From Streptomyces agglomeratus (lineage in GTDB: Bacteria; Actinomycetota; Actinomycetes; Streptomycetales; Streptomycetaceae), in assembly GCF_001746415.1 (NCBI RefSeq), contig NZ_MEHJ01000001.1, forward strand, positions 4,842,501 through 4,906,500: a DNA stretch of 64,000 nucleotides, in the 5' to 3' direction. The translations under genes were made by a program, and so were the position numbers. This document shows, in pieces, positions 1 through 9,666 of this stretch (its first letter is position 1; every line of letters begins with the position of its first letter). The notes below the pieces were generated by a model. It did no database searches, had not been told where the DNA came from, and saw only the letters and a program-made list of their open reading frames with translations.

Positions 1-1961
<1,961 letters not shown>

Positions 1962-2034
1962 CAGTTGCTCGCGTCCACTGTGTTAGTTCTGAAGTAACGA
2001 ACTGTGCCGTTTCCGGTTTGTTCAACTTCATAGA

Positions 2035-2153
2035 GTTTCGGTGGTCATAGCGTTAGGGAAACGCCCGGTTACATTCCGAACCCGGAAGCTAAGCCTTTCA
2101 GCGCCGATGGTACTGCAGGGGGGACCCTGTGGGAGAGTAGGACGCCGCCGAAC
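2035..2153 (+). rRNA. rrf: 5S ribosomal RNA
   Basis: A 5S gene follows the 23S gene after a spacer of about 75 bases, the normal rrn order 16S-23S-5S. It begins GTTTCGGTGGTCATAGCG and ends GAGTAGGACGCCGCCGAAC; the central CCGAACCCGGAAGCTAAGCC and GGTACTGCAGGGGGGACC blocks are characteristic actinobacterial 5S sequence. The ends pair with each other (GTTTCGGTGG with CCGCCGAAC), fixing the boundaries to within a base or two. No tRNA gene was seen downstream. Confidence 0.96.
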
Positions 2154-2165
2154 AATTATTGTGGG

Positions 2166-2196
2166 AAAGCCCCGCACCTTATGGTGCGGGGCTTTT
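2166..2196 (+). terminator. rrn operon intrinsic terminator
   Basis: A 13-base perfect inverted repeat (AAAGCCCCGCACC / GGTGCGGGGCTTT) around a TTAT loop, ending in TTTT, sits 13 bases after the 5S gene. It is a classic Rho-independent terminator for the rRNA operon. Confidence 0.93.
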
Positions 2197-2279
2197 CTGC
2201 GTTCAAGGCTCGATCGCCGGGTGGCGGAGCCTTTCACTCGTATGGATATGGGTCTCGTGCTGGGCTGGCCGCCTTTTTT

Positions 2280-3590
2280 CTACAGGCGGCCGGCTGCCTT
2301 CAAGGCGAGGTATGCGTCTGCGAGAGCCGGGGCCAGGTCGTCGGGGGTGGCGTCCACGACCGTGACGTTGTGGCGGGTGAGTTTCTCCGCCGTGCGGCGG
2401 CGCTGTTCCTGGGCCTGCGTAGCGGCTGCGGCTTCGTAGACGGCGTCCAATGTGCCGCGTCCGGCTGCCATCTGGTCGACGCGGGGGTCGGCCACCGCGG
2501 CTACCAGCACCGTGTGGCGCTGGGTGAGCTGCGGGAGAACCGGGAGGATGCCCTCTTCGACCGGAGTGGCGTCCAGGCCCGTCAGCAGCACGATCAGGGA
2601 ACCGCGAGGGGCGTTGGTCAGAGCGGTTGCGCTGAGACCGCGGGCGTCGGTTTCCACCAGCGCCGGCTCCAACGGGGCCAGTGCGTTGACCAGGGCAGGC
2701 AGGAGATCGCCTGCCGTGCGGCCCTGAACCTGGGCGCGGATGCGGCGGTCGTAGGCCAGCAGATCGACCCGGTCGCCCGCTCGCGAAGCGAGAGCCCCGA
2801 GAAGGAGAGCCGCGTCCATGGCGGCGTCCAGGCGCGGCACGTCACCGACGCGGCCGGCCGAAGTGCGGCCGGTGTCGAGGACGATCAGGATGTGGCGGTC
2901 GCGTTCCGGACGCCACGTGCGTACGGCGACGGTGTTCTGCCGGGCGGTGGCGCGCCAGTCGATGGAGCGCGTGTCGTCACCCGGAACGTAATCGCGAAGG
3001 CTGTCGAATTCGGTGCCTTCGCCGCGCGTGAGGACGCTTGTTCGGCCGTCGAGTTCCCGGAGGCGGGCCAGTTTGGAGGGCAGGTGCTTGCGGCTGGCGA
3101 AGGGGGGAAGCACGCGCACCGTCCAGGGGACGGCGTGACTGCCCTGGCGTGCCGCCAGGCCCAACGGCCCGAACGAGCGAACGGTGATGCGTTCGGAGTG
3201 GCGGTCACCCCGACGGGTGGGGCGCAGTGCGGTGGTGAGACGGCGCCGTTCTCCGGCTGGGACTACGAGCTCGTGGCGGGACGCTGCCTGCTCGGTGCCT
3301 GCCGGCCAGCTGCTGGGCGGCCAGGCGTCACGGAGCTGAGCGCGCAAGGGGCGGCCGGACGGGTTGGTGACGGTCAGCTGGACTTGAGCCGCGTCACCCA
3401 AGCGAACTGACGTGTCACCACTTCGGGTGAAACGGAGCTTTCGCACTGGCGCCGCCAGAGCGTAGTCGCACACAATTGCGAGTGTGAGGGGAGCGTTCAC
3501 GGCGAGGACCCCGGACCAGTTCGGCGCGAGGATGCCGATGGGGATCGCGCCGAGTGCCGCGAGGAGTGCGGTGCGTCCGGTGAGGGCCAC
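2280..3590 (-). CDS. DUF58 domain-containing protein
   Basis: A 436-aa protein with two hydrophobic stretches near the N-terminus (about residues 8-48) and the DUF58 core downstream. The family signature is clear: a GEGTEFDSLRDYVPGDD-type motif followed by RSIDWRATAR (about residues 190-217), then a von Willebrand A-like segment starting ILIVLDTGRTSAGR. DUF58 proteins nearly always accompany MoxR ATPases; they are thought to act with them as a chaperone-like or cell-envelope maturation system, but the biochemical role is not established. Start is GTG at 3590, ten bases after the moxR stop, so the two genes are almost certainly cotranscribed. This is the last gene of the five-gene minus-strand block. 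Confidence 0.9.
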   Translation of the reverse strand: MALTGRTALLAALGAIPIGILAPNWSGVLAVNAPLTLAIVCDYALAAPVRKLRFTRSGDTSVRLGDAAQVQLTVTNPSGRPLRAQLRDAWPPSSWPAGTEQAASRHELVVPAGERRRLTTALRPTRRGDRHSERITVRSFGPLGLAARQGSHAVPWTVRVLPPFASRKHLPSKLARLRELDGRTSVLTRGEGTEFDSLRDYVPGDDTRSIDWRATARQNTVAVRTWRPERDRHILIVLDTGRTSAGRVGDVPRLDAAMDAALLLGALASRAGDRVDLLAYDRRIRAQVQGRTAGDLLPALVNALAPLEPALVETDARGLSATALTNAPRGSLIVLLTGLDATPVEEGILPVLPQLTQRHTVLVAAVADPRVDQMAAGRGTLDAVYEAAAATQAQEQRRRTAEKLTRHNVTVVDATPDDLAPALADAYLALKAAGRL

Positions 3591-3600
3591 AGTGATCGCC

Positions 3601-4575
3601 TCAGCGGGGGACGGGGACGTGGGTGAGGATCGCAGTGATGACGGAGTCTGCGGTGACTCCTTCCATCTCGGCCTCGGGCCGGAGCTGGATGCGATGGCGC
3701 AGGGTGGGAAGTGCCAGGGCCTTCACATCGTCGGGGATGACGTAGTCCCTGCCGGTGAGCCAGGCCCAGGCGCGAGCGGTGGAGAGCAGGGCGGTGGCGC
3801 CTCGGGGCGAGACACCGAGAGTGAGCGAGGGGGATTCTCGGGTGGCACGGCAGATATCGACGACGTAGCCGGTGATCTCTGGGGAGACCGCTGTCTTGGC
3901 GACTGCGGCGCGGGCCGCTTCAAGGTCGGCGGGCCCGGCGGCGGGGCGTAGTCCCGCTGCGTGCAAGTCGCGGGGGTTGAAGCCCTCGGCGTGGCGCGTC
4001 AGAACGCCGATCTCGTCCTCGCGGGACGGCAGAGGGATCGTGAGCTTGAGGAGAAAGCGGTCCAGTTGGGCCTCGGGAAGAGGGTAAGTGCCCTCGTACT
4101 CCACGGGGTTCTGGGTCGCGGCGACCAGGAAGGGGTCGGGCAGGGGGCGGGGCGTGCCGTCAACGGTGACCTGGCGCTCCTCCATGGCCTCCAGGAGCGA
4201 TGCCTGGGTCTTGGGGGGCGTGCGGTTGATTTCGTCCGCGAGGAGGAGGTTCGTGAAGACAGGGCCCGGCTGGAACGAGAATTCGGCGGTGCGGGCGTCG
4301 TAGACCAGCGATCCGGTGACGTCGCTGGGCATGAGGTCGGGGGTGAACTGGACGCGCTTGGTGTCCAGTTCGAGGGATGCCGCCAGTGCGCGGACCAGGA
4401 GCGTCTTCGCTACTCCCGGTACTCCTTCGAGCAGGACATGGCCTCGGCAGAGCAGGGCTACGACGAGTCCTGTGACAGCGGGGTCCTGGCCGACCACGGC
4501 CTTTGCGATCTCGGTGCGCAGGGCCTCGAGGGAGGCGCGGGCGCTGTCTGGGGTCTCTGCGGGCTGGGCGCTCAT
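3601..4575 (-). CDS. MoxR-family AAA+ ATPase
   Basis: A 324-aa AAA+ ATPase of the MoxR family. Walker A is GVPGVAKT (residues 51-58), Walker B is LLLADEIN (about 110-117), and the sensor-1 region ATQNPVEYEGTYPLPEAQLDRF and the C-terminal lid (ISPRG-like VSPRGA) are intact. MoxR ATPases are believed to remodel or activate partner proteins with VWA or DUF58 domains, several of which are encoded next door. The ATG at 4575 is chosen because it overlaps the DUF4350 stop by four bases (ATGA) and gives the usual MoxR length; the open frame extends upstream but that part is a shadow of the DUF4350 gene. Confidence 0.95.
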   Translation of the reverse strand: MSAQPAETPDSARASLEALRTEIAKAVVGQDPAVTGLVVALLCRGHVLLEGVPGVAKTLLVRALAASLELDTKRVQFTPDLMPSDVTGSLVYDARTAEFSFQPGPVFTNLLLADEINRTPPKTQASLLEAMEERQVTVDGTPRPLPDPFLVAATQNPVEYEGTYPLPEAQLDRFLLKLTIPLPSREDEIGVLTRHAEGFNPRDLHAAGLRPAAGPADLEAARAAVAKTAVSPEITGYVVDICRATRESPSLTLGVSPRGATALLSTARAWAWLTGRDYVIPDDVKALALPTLRHRIQLRPEAEMEGVTADSVITAILTHVPVPR

Positions 4576-5756
4576 GAAGCGCGTACCTCTCTTTCGAGGG
4601 CGTCGAGTTCGTCTGCCAGGCGGATGAGGCCGGCGTCGTCGGCGGGAGCGGTGCCGAAGAGCAGGGACGAGAGGTCCCGGCCCGTCGTCGGCAGGTGGGA
4701 TGAGACGGCTGGGAGCAGGGCGTCGGAGGCGTGGGCCCGGGAGGCGGGTACGCCGAGAAGGGGGGGGAGGCGGGTGCGGGTTGCCGAGCGCAGGGCTGAG
4801 GCTGCGCGGTCGCGGGCTTCGGCCCTGCGGTAAAGACGTGCGCGGCCCTCGGTGGTCTCGGAGGCACGGACGGCTACGGGGAGCTGTTCGGTGACGAGGG
4901 GACCGAGCCGGCGTGCGCGCCAGATCGCGGTGAGTGCGGCGGCGAGGGCGAGTTGGAGTGTCGCCCAGACCCAGCCGGGAGGAACGAGGTCGTAGAAGCT
5001 GTTTTCGCCGCCGTCGGTGGCGGAGGCGTCGCCCAGCGAGGGGAGGTACCAGACGAGATGAGGCCGGGAGCCGAGCAGTTGGAGGGCGAGCGAGGCGTTG
5101 CCCTGTTTGCCGAGGCGTTCGTTGTAGAGGATGTCGGGAGCGCCGAGCAGCACGGTGTCGTTGCCGGCCGAGTGCGGTACGCGCAGGAGCGTGGCGAGGC
5201 CGTCGCTGAGGTAGCAGGCGTCGGCGGCCGTGGCCTCGGTGGTGTAGCGGACTCCGCCGGTTTCGGCATCGCCGGCGCGGAGGGCGGCGGGCAGCGAGCA
5301 CTGGGGAGAGCGCGGCGAAACGCCGGTGCGCTTCTCGGCGCGTACGCCGGGGGCCAGCGTGGGGACGGAGGAGGTGCCGGGGGCGAGAAGCACCGTACGA
5401 GACGCGGAGTCCTCAATTGTGGTGCGGAGTTGGGTCTGCTGGCTGTGCGTCAGGAGGTCGGGGGCTGTGACCAGGAGAGTGGTGCCGCCGGTCGCCGCGG
5501 CGGTGGCCTCGTCGAGGGTGGTGACCACACGGGTGCTCACGCCGCGGGCCTTGAGCAGTTCGGTGACGGCGCGGCTGCCGAGAGGGTCCGCCGAGCGCGG
5601 GTCGAGTCGGCCGTGGTGGTCGCCGGAACGTACGGCGGCGATGGCGATGCCGGCGACCAGGATGACGGCGAGCCCCAGGAGGACACCCCGGGAGCGTGTC
5701 CAGAGCTGGCGGGCCGTGACGGAGGACGAGGTGGCGGGGGCGGGAGTCGCGGTCAT
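4572..5756 (-). CDS. DUF4350 domain-containing membrane protein
   Basis: A 394-aa protein with an N-terminal transmembrane helix (about residues 24-42), an extracytoplasmic domain of roughly 210 residues beginning with a GSRAVTELLKARG-type motif and containing the LLVTAPDLL strand, then a second transmembrane helix near residues 260-280 and a charged cytoplasmic tail. This layout matches DUF4350 proteins, found in actinobacterial MoxR/DUF58/DUF4129 operons. The extracytoplasmic domain resembles the glutamine-amidotransferase-like/ABC-type GldG fold, but no catalytic role is evident. It overlaps its neighbours by four bases on both sides (moxR downstream, the DUF4129 gene upstream), so translational coupling is likely. 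Confidence 0.85.
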   Translation of the reverse strand: MTATPAPATSSSVTARQLWTRSRGVLLGLAVILVAGIAIAAVRSGDHHGRLDPRSADPLGSRAVTELLKARGVSTRVVTTLDEATAAATGGTTLLVTAPDLLTHSQQTQLRTTIEDSASRTVLLAPGTSSVPTLAPGVRAEKRTGVSPRSPQCSLPAALRAGDAETGGVRYTTEATAADACYLSDGLATLLRVPHSAGNDTVLLGAPDILYNERLGKQGNASLALQLLGSRPHLVWYLPSLGDASATDGGENSFYDLVPPGWVWATLQLALAAALTAIWRARRLGPLVTEQLPVAVRASETTEGRARLYRRAEARDRAASALRSATRTRLPPLLGVPASRAHASDALLPAVSSHLPTTGRDLSSLLFGTAPADDAGLIRLADELDALEREVRAS

Positions 5757-6445
5757 CCGGCAGCCCTCTGGACCGCACCGCTGAGCAGGGGCTTTGTCCG
5801 TTCGACTTCAGAGTCGAGTGCACTCAGTCGCTGGTACGCCTGGGCGTCGGCCGTGCGGCCGCCGTACGTGACGTCGTCGAACTCGCGGGCAGCGGTGCGC
5901 AGTCGGCCGGCATGGCCGGGAAGGGACTTTCCGGCTTCCGCGGCGGCTTCGTCCGCCGTGCGGCCGGGGCGCGGGTCCAGGAGAGCGCGTTCCTCCAGGG
6001 ACCGTACGACGGCCCGCATCCGTTCCTGGACGGCCTGGTTCCAGCGGTGCGCTGCGGCGTGTGCCTCGGCGGCGGCGCGGTGCTCGGCCGCGCTGCGCGG
6101 GCCCTCTTCGAACAGCGTCCCCTCCGAGGCAGGCGTGCGCCGGGGGGTGCCGAGCCGCAGCCACAGGCCGGCGGCGAGGAGGACGACGAGTACGACGATC
6201 ACGACGAGCCCGACCGTACCTCCGGGGGTGGCTCCGGACGCCGCGGTGAACAGGTCGTTGACCCATTCCAGGAAGCGGTCGATGGCGCGCTGGAGGACGC
6301 TGGGGTCGTTCTCGTGGTACATCGGCTTGGACAGTTCGCGTTCCGCGGCCTCGCGGGCCGGGACGCGCGGGATGTCCACCGGTACGTCGTCACTGGTGCG
6401 AGCCCACATGCTCGCCGCTGTTGTCCTGCCCCCCGCTGTGGACAC
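5753..6445 (-). CDS. DUF4129 domain-containing protein
   Basis: A 230-aa protein with one strong transmembrane helix (VGLVVIVVLVVLLAAGLWL, in the middle third) and a C-terminal cytoplasmic DUF4129 region containing AAHRWNQAVQERMRAVVRSLEER and ending with the family's ARTAAREFDDVTYGGR-type motif. DUF4129 domains commonly occur in transglutaminase-like or MoxR-associated membrane proteins; function is unknown. The open frame reaches 6571, but those codons overlap the upstream gene; the GTG at 6445 starts five bases after that gene's stop codon and is the preferred start. An in-frame ATG lies at 6409 as an alternative. The stop overlaps the DUF4350 start by four bases. Confidence 0.82.
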   Translation of the reverse strand: MSTAGGRTTAASMWARTSDDVPVDIPRVPAREAAERELSKPMYHENDPSVLQRAIDRFLEWVNDLFTAASGATPGGTVGLVVIVVLVVLLAAGLWLRLGTPRRTPASEGTLFEEGPRSAAEHRAAAEAHAAAHRWNQAVQERMRAVVRSLEERALLDPRPGRTADEAAAEAGKSLPGHAGRLRTAAREFDDVTYGGRTADAQAYQRLSALDSEVERTKPLLSGAVQRAAG

Positions 6446-6449
6446 CGCA

Positions 6450-7676
6450 TCAGCTCCCGGGTGTGGTGTCGGTGGACTGCTGAGGGCCGTAGCCGGGGAT
6501 GTCGGCGGCGCGGGCGAGTTCGAGGTCCAGCGCCTCGCGGCGGATGCGCTGGTCCACGTAGAGCAGGACACTCACGCCGGCGGAGATCGGGTAGGTGATC
6601 GAGGCGGCGATCACGGCGCCGATGCCGGTAATGATCAGGAAGGGCCAGCCGAATTCGGGAGTCTCCCCGGCGAACAGGCTGCTCAGGCCGTCGTCCGCTG
6701 CGTAGGCGATGAGGCCGAACGGTACGGCGATGATCATCGACACGATGAAGGTCAGCAGCAACGTGAGCAGCGTGATGCCGAAGATCCGCCACCAGGCTCC
6801 GCCGACCAGCTTGGCCGAGCGGCTCAGGGACTTCTTGATGCTCTGCCGTTCCAGCATCAGCGCCGGGGAGGCGAGGCTGAACCGGATCATCAGCCACAGG
6901 ACGACGACGAAGGCCGCGAGGCCGCAGAACAGCGACAGGGCGATGCCTGCCGGGCCGCCGAGGAGCATGCCCGGCAGAACGCCGACCGTCATGATCGCGA
7001 AGGCGATGGCAGGGAGCAGCAGGGTCAGACCGAGCAGTCGTGCCAGCTGGGGCTTGGCCTCGCGCCAGGCGTCGGCGAGCGTCACCGGGCGGCCGAGGAT
7101 GGAGCGGCTGATCACCATGGTGAGCAGCGCCGTGGTGAAGAGGGTGGCGACGAGCGTGATCGCGAAGGTGGGGGCCGAATTGACCAGAGTGCTCCGCACG
7201 ACGTCGAACGACTGACTGAGGGCCTCGGACGGCGTGGCGTTCGGGTCGACCTCGGCCGGTGCGGGGAGCAGGTAGCGCTGGATCAGGATGTCGCAGATCT
7301 GAGTGATCACCGCGACGGTGACCGTGATGCCGAGGACGGTGCGCCAGTGGGCGCGCAGGGTCGACACCGCTCCGTCGAGGATTTCGCCGACGCTGAGCGG
7401 CCGCAGGGGAATCACCCCGGGCTTGGCAGCCGGCGGAGGACCGCCCCAGTGGCCTCCTTGCGGGCTGCCGCCCCAGTTCGGCGTGGGCTGCCGCGGGGGG
7501 CCCGAGGGCGTGCCGGAGCCGCTGGGCGCGGACCACTGGCCTGCCGGCGGCTGCTCCTTCGACCACTTCGACGAGGCGTCGCTGTGGTCGGTGGGCTCGG
7601 CCGGCCGGGGAACGCCCGGTTCCTGGCCGTCGGAGGGGGCGGATCCGGGCGAGGCCCAGCCCGGAGACTCGTTCAT
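6450..7676 (-). CDS. Proline-rich multi-pass membrane protein (DUF7847/GDPD membrane-domain type)
   Basis: A 408-aa protein. The first about 100 residues are Pro/Gly/Ser-rich and low complexity (cytoplasmic), followed by the RPLSVGEILDGAVSTLRAHW motif that typically opens this family, and then about six hydrophobic segments. Similar proteins are annotated as glycerophosphoryl diester phosphodiesterase membrane-domain proteins, but there is no phosphodiesterase catalytic domain here, so no enzymatic role is claimed. It is the promoter-proximal gene of the MoxR block and is divergent from mtnA across a 140-base gap that probably holds promoters for both directions. Confidence 0.78.
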   Translation of the reverse strand: MNESPGWASPGSAPSDGQEPGVPRPAEPTDHSDASSKWSKEQPPAGQWSAPSGSGTPSGPPRQPTPNWGGSPQGGHWGGPPPAAKPGVIPLRPLSVGEILDGAVSTLRAHWRTVLGITVTVAVITQICDILIQRYLLPAPAEVDPNATPSEALSQSFDVVRSTLVNSAPTFAITLVATLFTTALLTMVISRSILGRPVTLADAWREAKPQLARLLGLTLLLPAIAFAIMTVGVLPGMLLGGPAGIALSLFCGLAAFVVVLWLMIRFSLASPALMLERQSIKKSLSRSAKLVGGAWWRIFGITLLTLLLTFIVSMIIAVPFGLIAYAADDGLSSLFAGETPEFGWPFLIITGIGAVIAASITYPISAGVSVLLYVDQRIRREALDLELARAADIPGYGPQQSTDTTPGS

Positions 7677-7816
7677 GGTCGCTCCTTCACGGTGCCCGTC
7701 CGCGGTCGCGGCGGCAGGTTGGCAGCTATCGTGTCATGGGGCACCTGTCGGCGAACGGGGCCCCGTATCTCGTGCGCACCTTCAATTGTCGGGGTCTCAG
7801 CGGGCAGACTGGGCAG

Positions 7817-8971
7817 ATGGCTGATCAGGACGCGCAATTCCCAGCGGGCGCCGAGCCGCCCGCGCTCCCTACGCTGCGCTGGGAGGAGCCGCCCGAGGGG
7901 CCCGTGCTGGTGCTGCTCGACCAGACGCGGCTCCCCGCCCAGGAAGTCGAGCTGGTCTGTACGGACGTGCCTGCCCTGGTGCAGGCCATCCAGTCGCTCG
8001 CCGTCCGCGGCGCGCCTGTGCTGGGGCTCGCGGGCGCCTACGGGGTGGCTCTGGCCGCCGCGCGGGGCTACGACGTGGACGAGGCCGTGGGGCTGCTTGA
8101 GCGGGCGCGGCCCACCGCCGTGAACCTCGGCTCCGGGGTGCGGCACGCTGCGGCGGCGTACCGGGCGGCGGTCGAGAAGGGTGCGGACAGTGGGCGGGCC
8201 GCCGCTGCGGCGCTGGCCGCGGCGCGGGAGCTGCACCGGGCCGACGCCGAGGCCAGTGTGCGGATGGCGGCGCACGGGCTGGCTCTCCTGGAGGAGCTGC
8301 TGCCCGGAGGCGGGCACCGCATCCTCACTCACTGCAACACCGGGGCTCTGGTCTCGGGCGGCGAGGGCACGGCGTTCGCCGTGGCGCTGGCCGCGCACCG
8401 GACGGGCCGGCTGCGCAGGCTGTGGGTCGACGAGACGCGCCCGCTGCTCCAGGGGGCCCGGCTCACGACCTACGAGGCGGCCCGGCACGGCATGGCGTAC
8501 ACCTTGCTCACGGACAACGCCGCGGGTTCGCTCTTCGCCGCGGGTGAGGTGGACGCCGTCCTCATCGGGGCGGACCGGATCGCGGCCGACGGTTCGGTGG
8601 CGAACAAGGTGGGGAGCTATCCGCTCGCGGTACTGGCCAAGTACCACCACGTTCCGTTCATCGTGGTCGCGCCTGTGACCACGGTGGATCTCGGTACTCC
8701 GGACGGTGCCTCCATCGAGGTGGAGCAGCGGTCGGGCCAGGAGGTGACAGAGTTCACGGTGCCGTCGGTTTCGGTGGCTGGATCTGATGCCGGAATCGGG
8801 GTCGGGATGCCTGTGGCGCCACTGGGGACCCAGGCGTACAACCCGGCCTTCGACGTCACGCCGCCAGAACTGGTGACCGCGATCGTCACGGAGCAGGGTG
8901 CAATTTCCCCGGTCACGGGGGCCGCACTGGCGGAGCTGTGTGCCAGGTCACGCCAGGTAACGATTAGCTAA
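7817..8971 (+). CDS. mtnA: Methylthioribose-1-phosphate isomerase
   Basis: A 384-aa member of the eIF2B-alpha/MtnA isomerase family, which converts 5-methylthioribose-1-phosphate to methylthioribulose-1-phosphate in the methionine salvage pathway. Family signatures are present: RGAPVLG near the N-terminus, THCNTGAL with the catalytic Cys, and IGADRIAADGSVANKVG carrying the catalytic Asp and ligand-binding Asn/Lys. The open frame begins at 7736; the ATG at 7817 is preferred because it gives a normal N-terminus shortly before the conserved LRWEE segment, although no strong ribosome binding site is visible. The other salvage-pathway genes are not in the window. Confidence 0.93.
   Translation: MADQDAQFPAGAEPPALPTLRWEEPPEGPVLVLLDQTRLPAQEVELVCTDVPALVQAIQSLAVRGAPVLGLAGAYGVALAAARGYDVDEAVGLLERARPTAVNLGSGVRHAAAAYRAAVEKGADSGRAAAAALAAARELHRADAEASVRMAAHGLALLEELLPGGGHRILTHCNTGALVSGGEGTAFAVALAAHRTGRLRRLWVDETRPLLQGARLTTYEAARHGMAYTLLTDNAAGSLFAAGEVDAVLIGADRIAADGSVANKVGSYPLAVLAKYHHVPFIVVAPVTTVDLGTPDGASIEVEQRSGQEVTEFTVPSVSVAGSDAGIGVGMPVAPLGTQAYNPAFDVTPPELVTAIVTEQGAISPVTGAALAELCARSRQVTIS
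8947..8961 (+). promoter_or_regulatory. Candidate MtrA binding site upstream of mtrA
   Basis: Two direct half-sites, GTCAC (8947-8951) and GTAAC (8957-8961), are spaced exactly ten bases apart within the 3' end of mtnA and 15 bases before the mtrA start. MtrA of actinobacteria is known to bind direct repeats of GTCAC/GTAAC-like sequences, so an autoregulatory site is plausible. This is inferred from position and motif only. Confidence 0.4.
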
Positions 8972-8975
8972 TGGG

Positions 8976-9665
8976 ATGATGTCGTTTATGAAGGGACGCG
9001 TCCTTGTCGTCGACGACGACACCGCACTGGCCGAGATGCTCGGCATTGTGCTGCGTGGTGAAGGTTTTGAGCCGTCGTTCGTAGCGGATGGCGACAAGGC
9101 ACTGGCCGCTTTCAGGGAGGCCAAGCCTGACCTGGTGCTGCTGGATCTCATGCTGCCCGGACGGGACGGCATCGAAGTCTGCCGGCTCATCCGGGCCGAG
9201 TCCGGGGTGCCGATCGTCATGCTCACCGCCAAGAGCGACACCGTAGATGTGGTGGTCGGGCTGGAGTCCGGTGCTGACGACTACATCGTCAAGCCGTTCA
9301 AGCCCAAGGAGCTCGTCGCCCGTATCAGGGCGCGACTGAGGAGGTCGGAGGAGCCGGCGCCGGAACAGCTGGCAATCGGGGATCTGGTCATTGATGTGGC
9401 CGGTCATTCCGTGAAGCGGGACGGGCAGTCCATCGCCCTGACCCCGCTCGAGTTCGACCTGCTGGTCGCGCTCGCCCGTAAGCCCTGGCAGGTGTTCACC
9501 CGCGAGGTGCTGCTGGAGCAGGTGTGGGGCTATCGCCACGCCGCGGACACCCGGCTGGTCAATGTCCATGTCCAGCGGTTGCGCTCCAAGGTCGAGAAGG
9601 ACCCGGAGCGGCCGGAGATCGTCGTGACCGTCCGCGGGGTCGGCTACAAGGCCGGACCCAGCTGA
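8976..9665 (+). CDS. mtrA: Two-component response regulator MtrA (OmpR family)
   Basis: A 229-aa OmpR/PhoB-type regulator. The receiver domain has the acidic pair DDD (residues 13-15), the phosphoacceptor Asp in LVLLDLMLPG (D57 in this numbering) and the KPFKPKELVARI lysine; the C-terminal winged helix contains LTPLEFDLLVAL and ends with the VTVRGVGYK wing. MtrA is the conserved actinobacterial regulator of cell-wall and development genes, including links to cell-cycle control. It is followed one base later by mtrB and then lpqB, the universal mtrAB-lpqB arrangement. Starts at residues 1, 2 or 5 cannot be separated; MKGRVL would give the mycobacterial-type N-terminus. Confidence 0.97.
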   Translation: MMSFMKGRVLVVDDDTALAEMLGIVLRGEGFEPSFVADGDKALAAFREAKPDLVLLDLMLPGRDGIEVCRLIRAESGVPIVMLTAKSDTVDVVVGLESGADDYIVKPFKPKELVARIRARLRRSEEPAPEQLAIGDLVIDVAGHSVKRDGQSIALTPLEFDLLVALARKPWQVFTREVLLEQVWGYRHAADTRLVNVHVQRLRSKVEKDPERPEIVVTVRGVGYKAGPS

Positions 9666-9666
9666 T

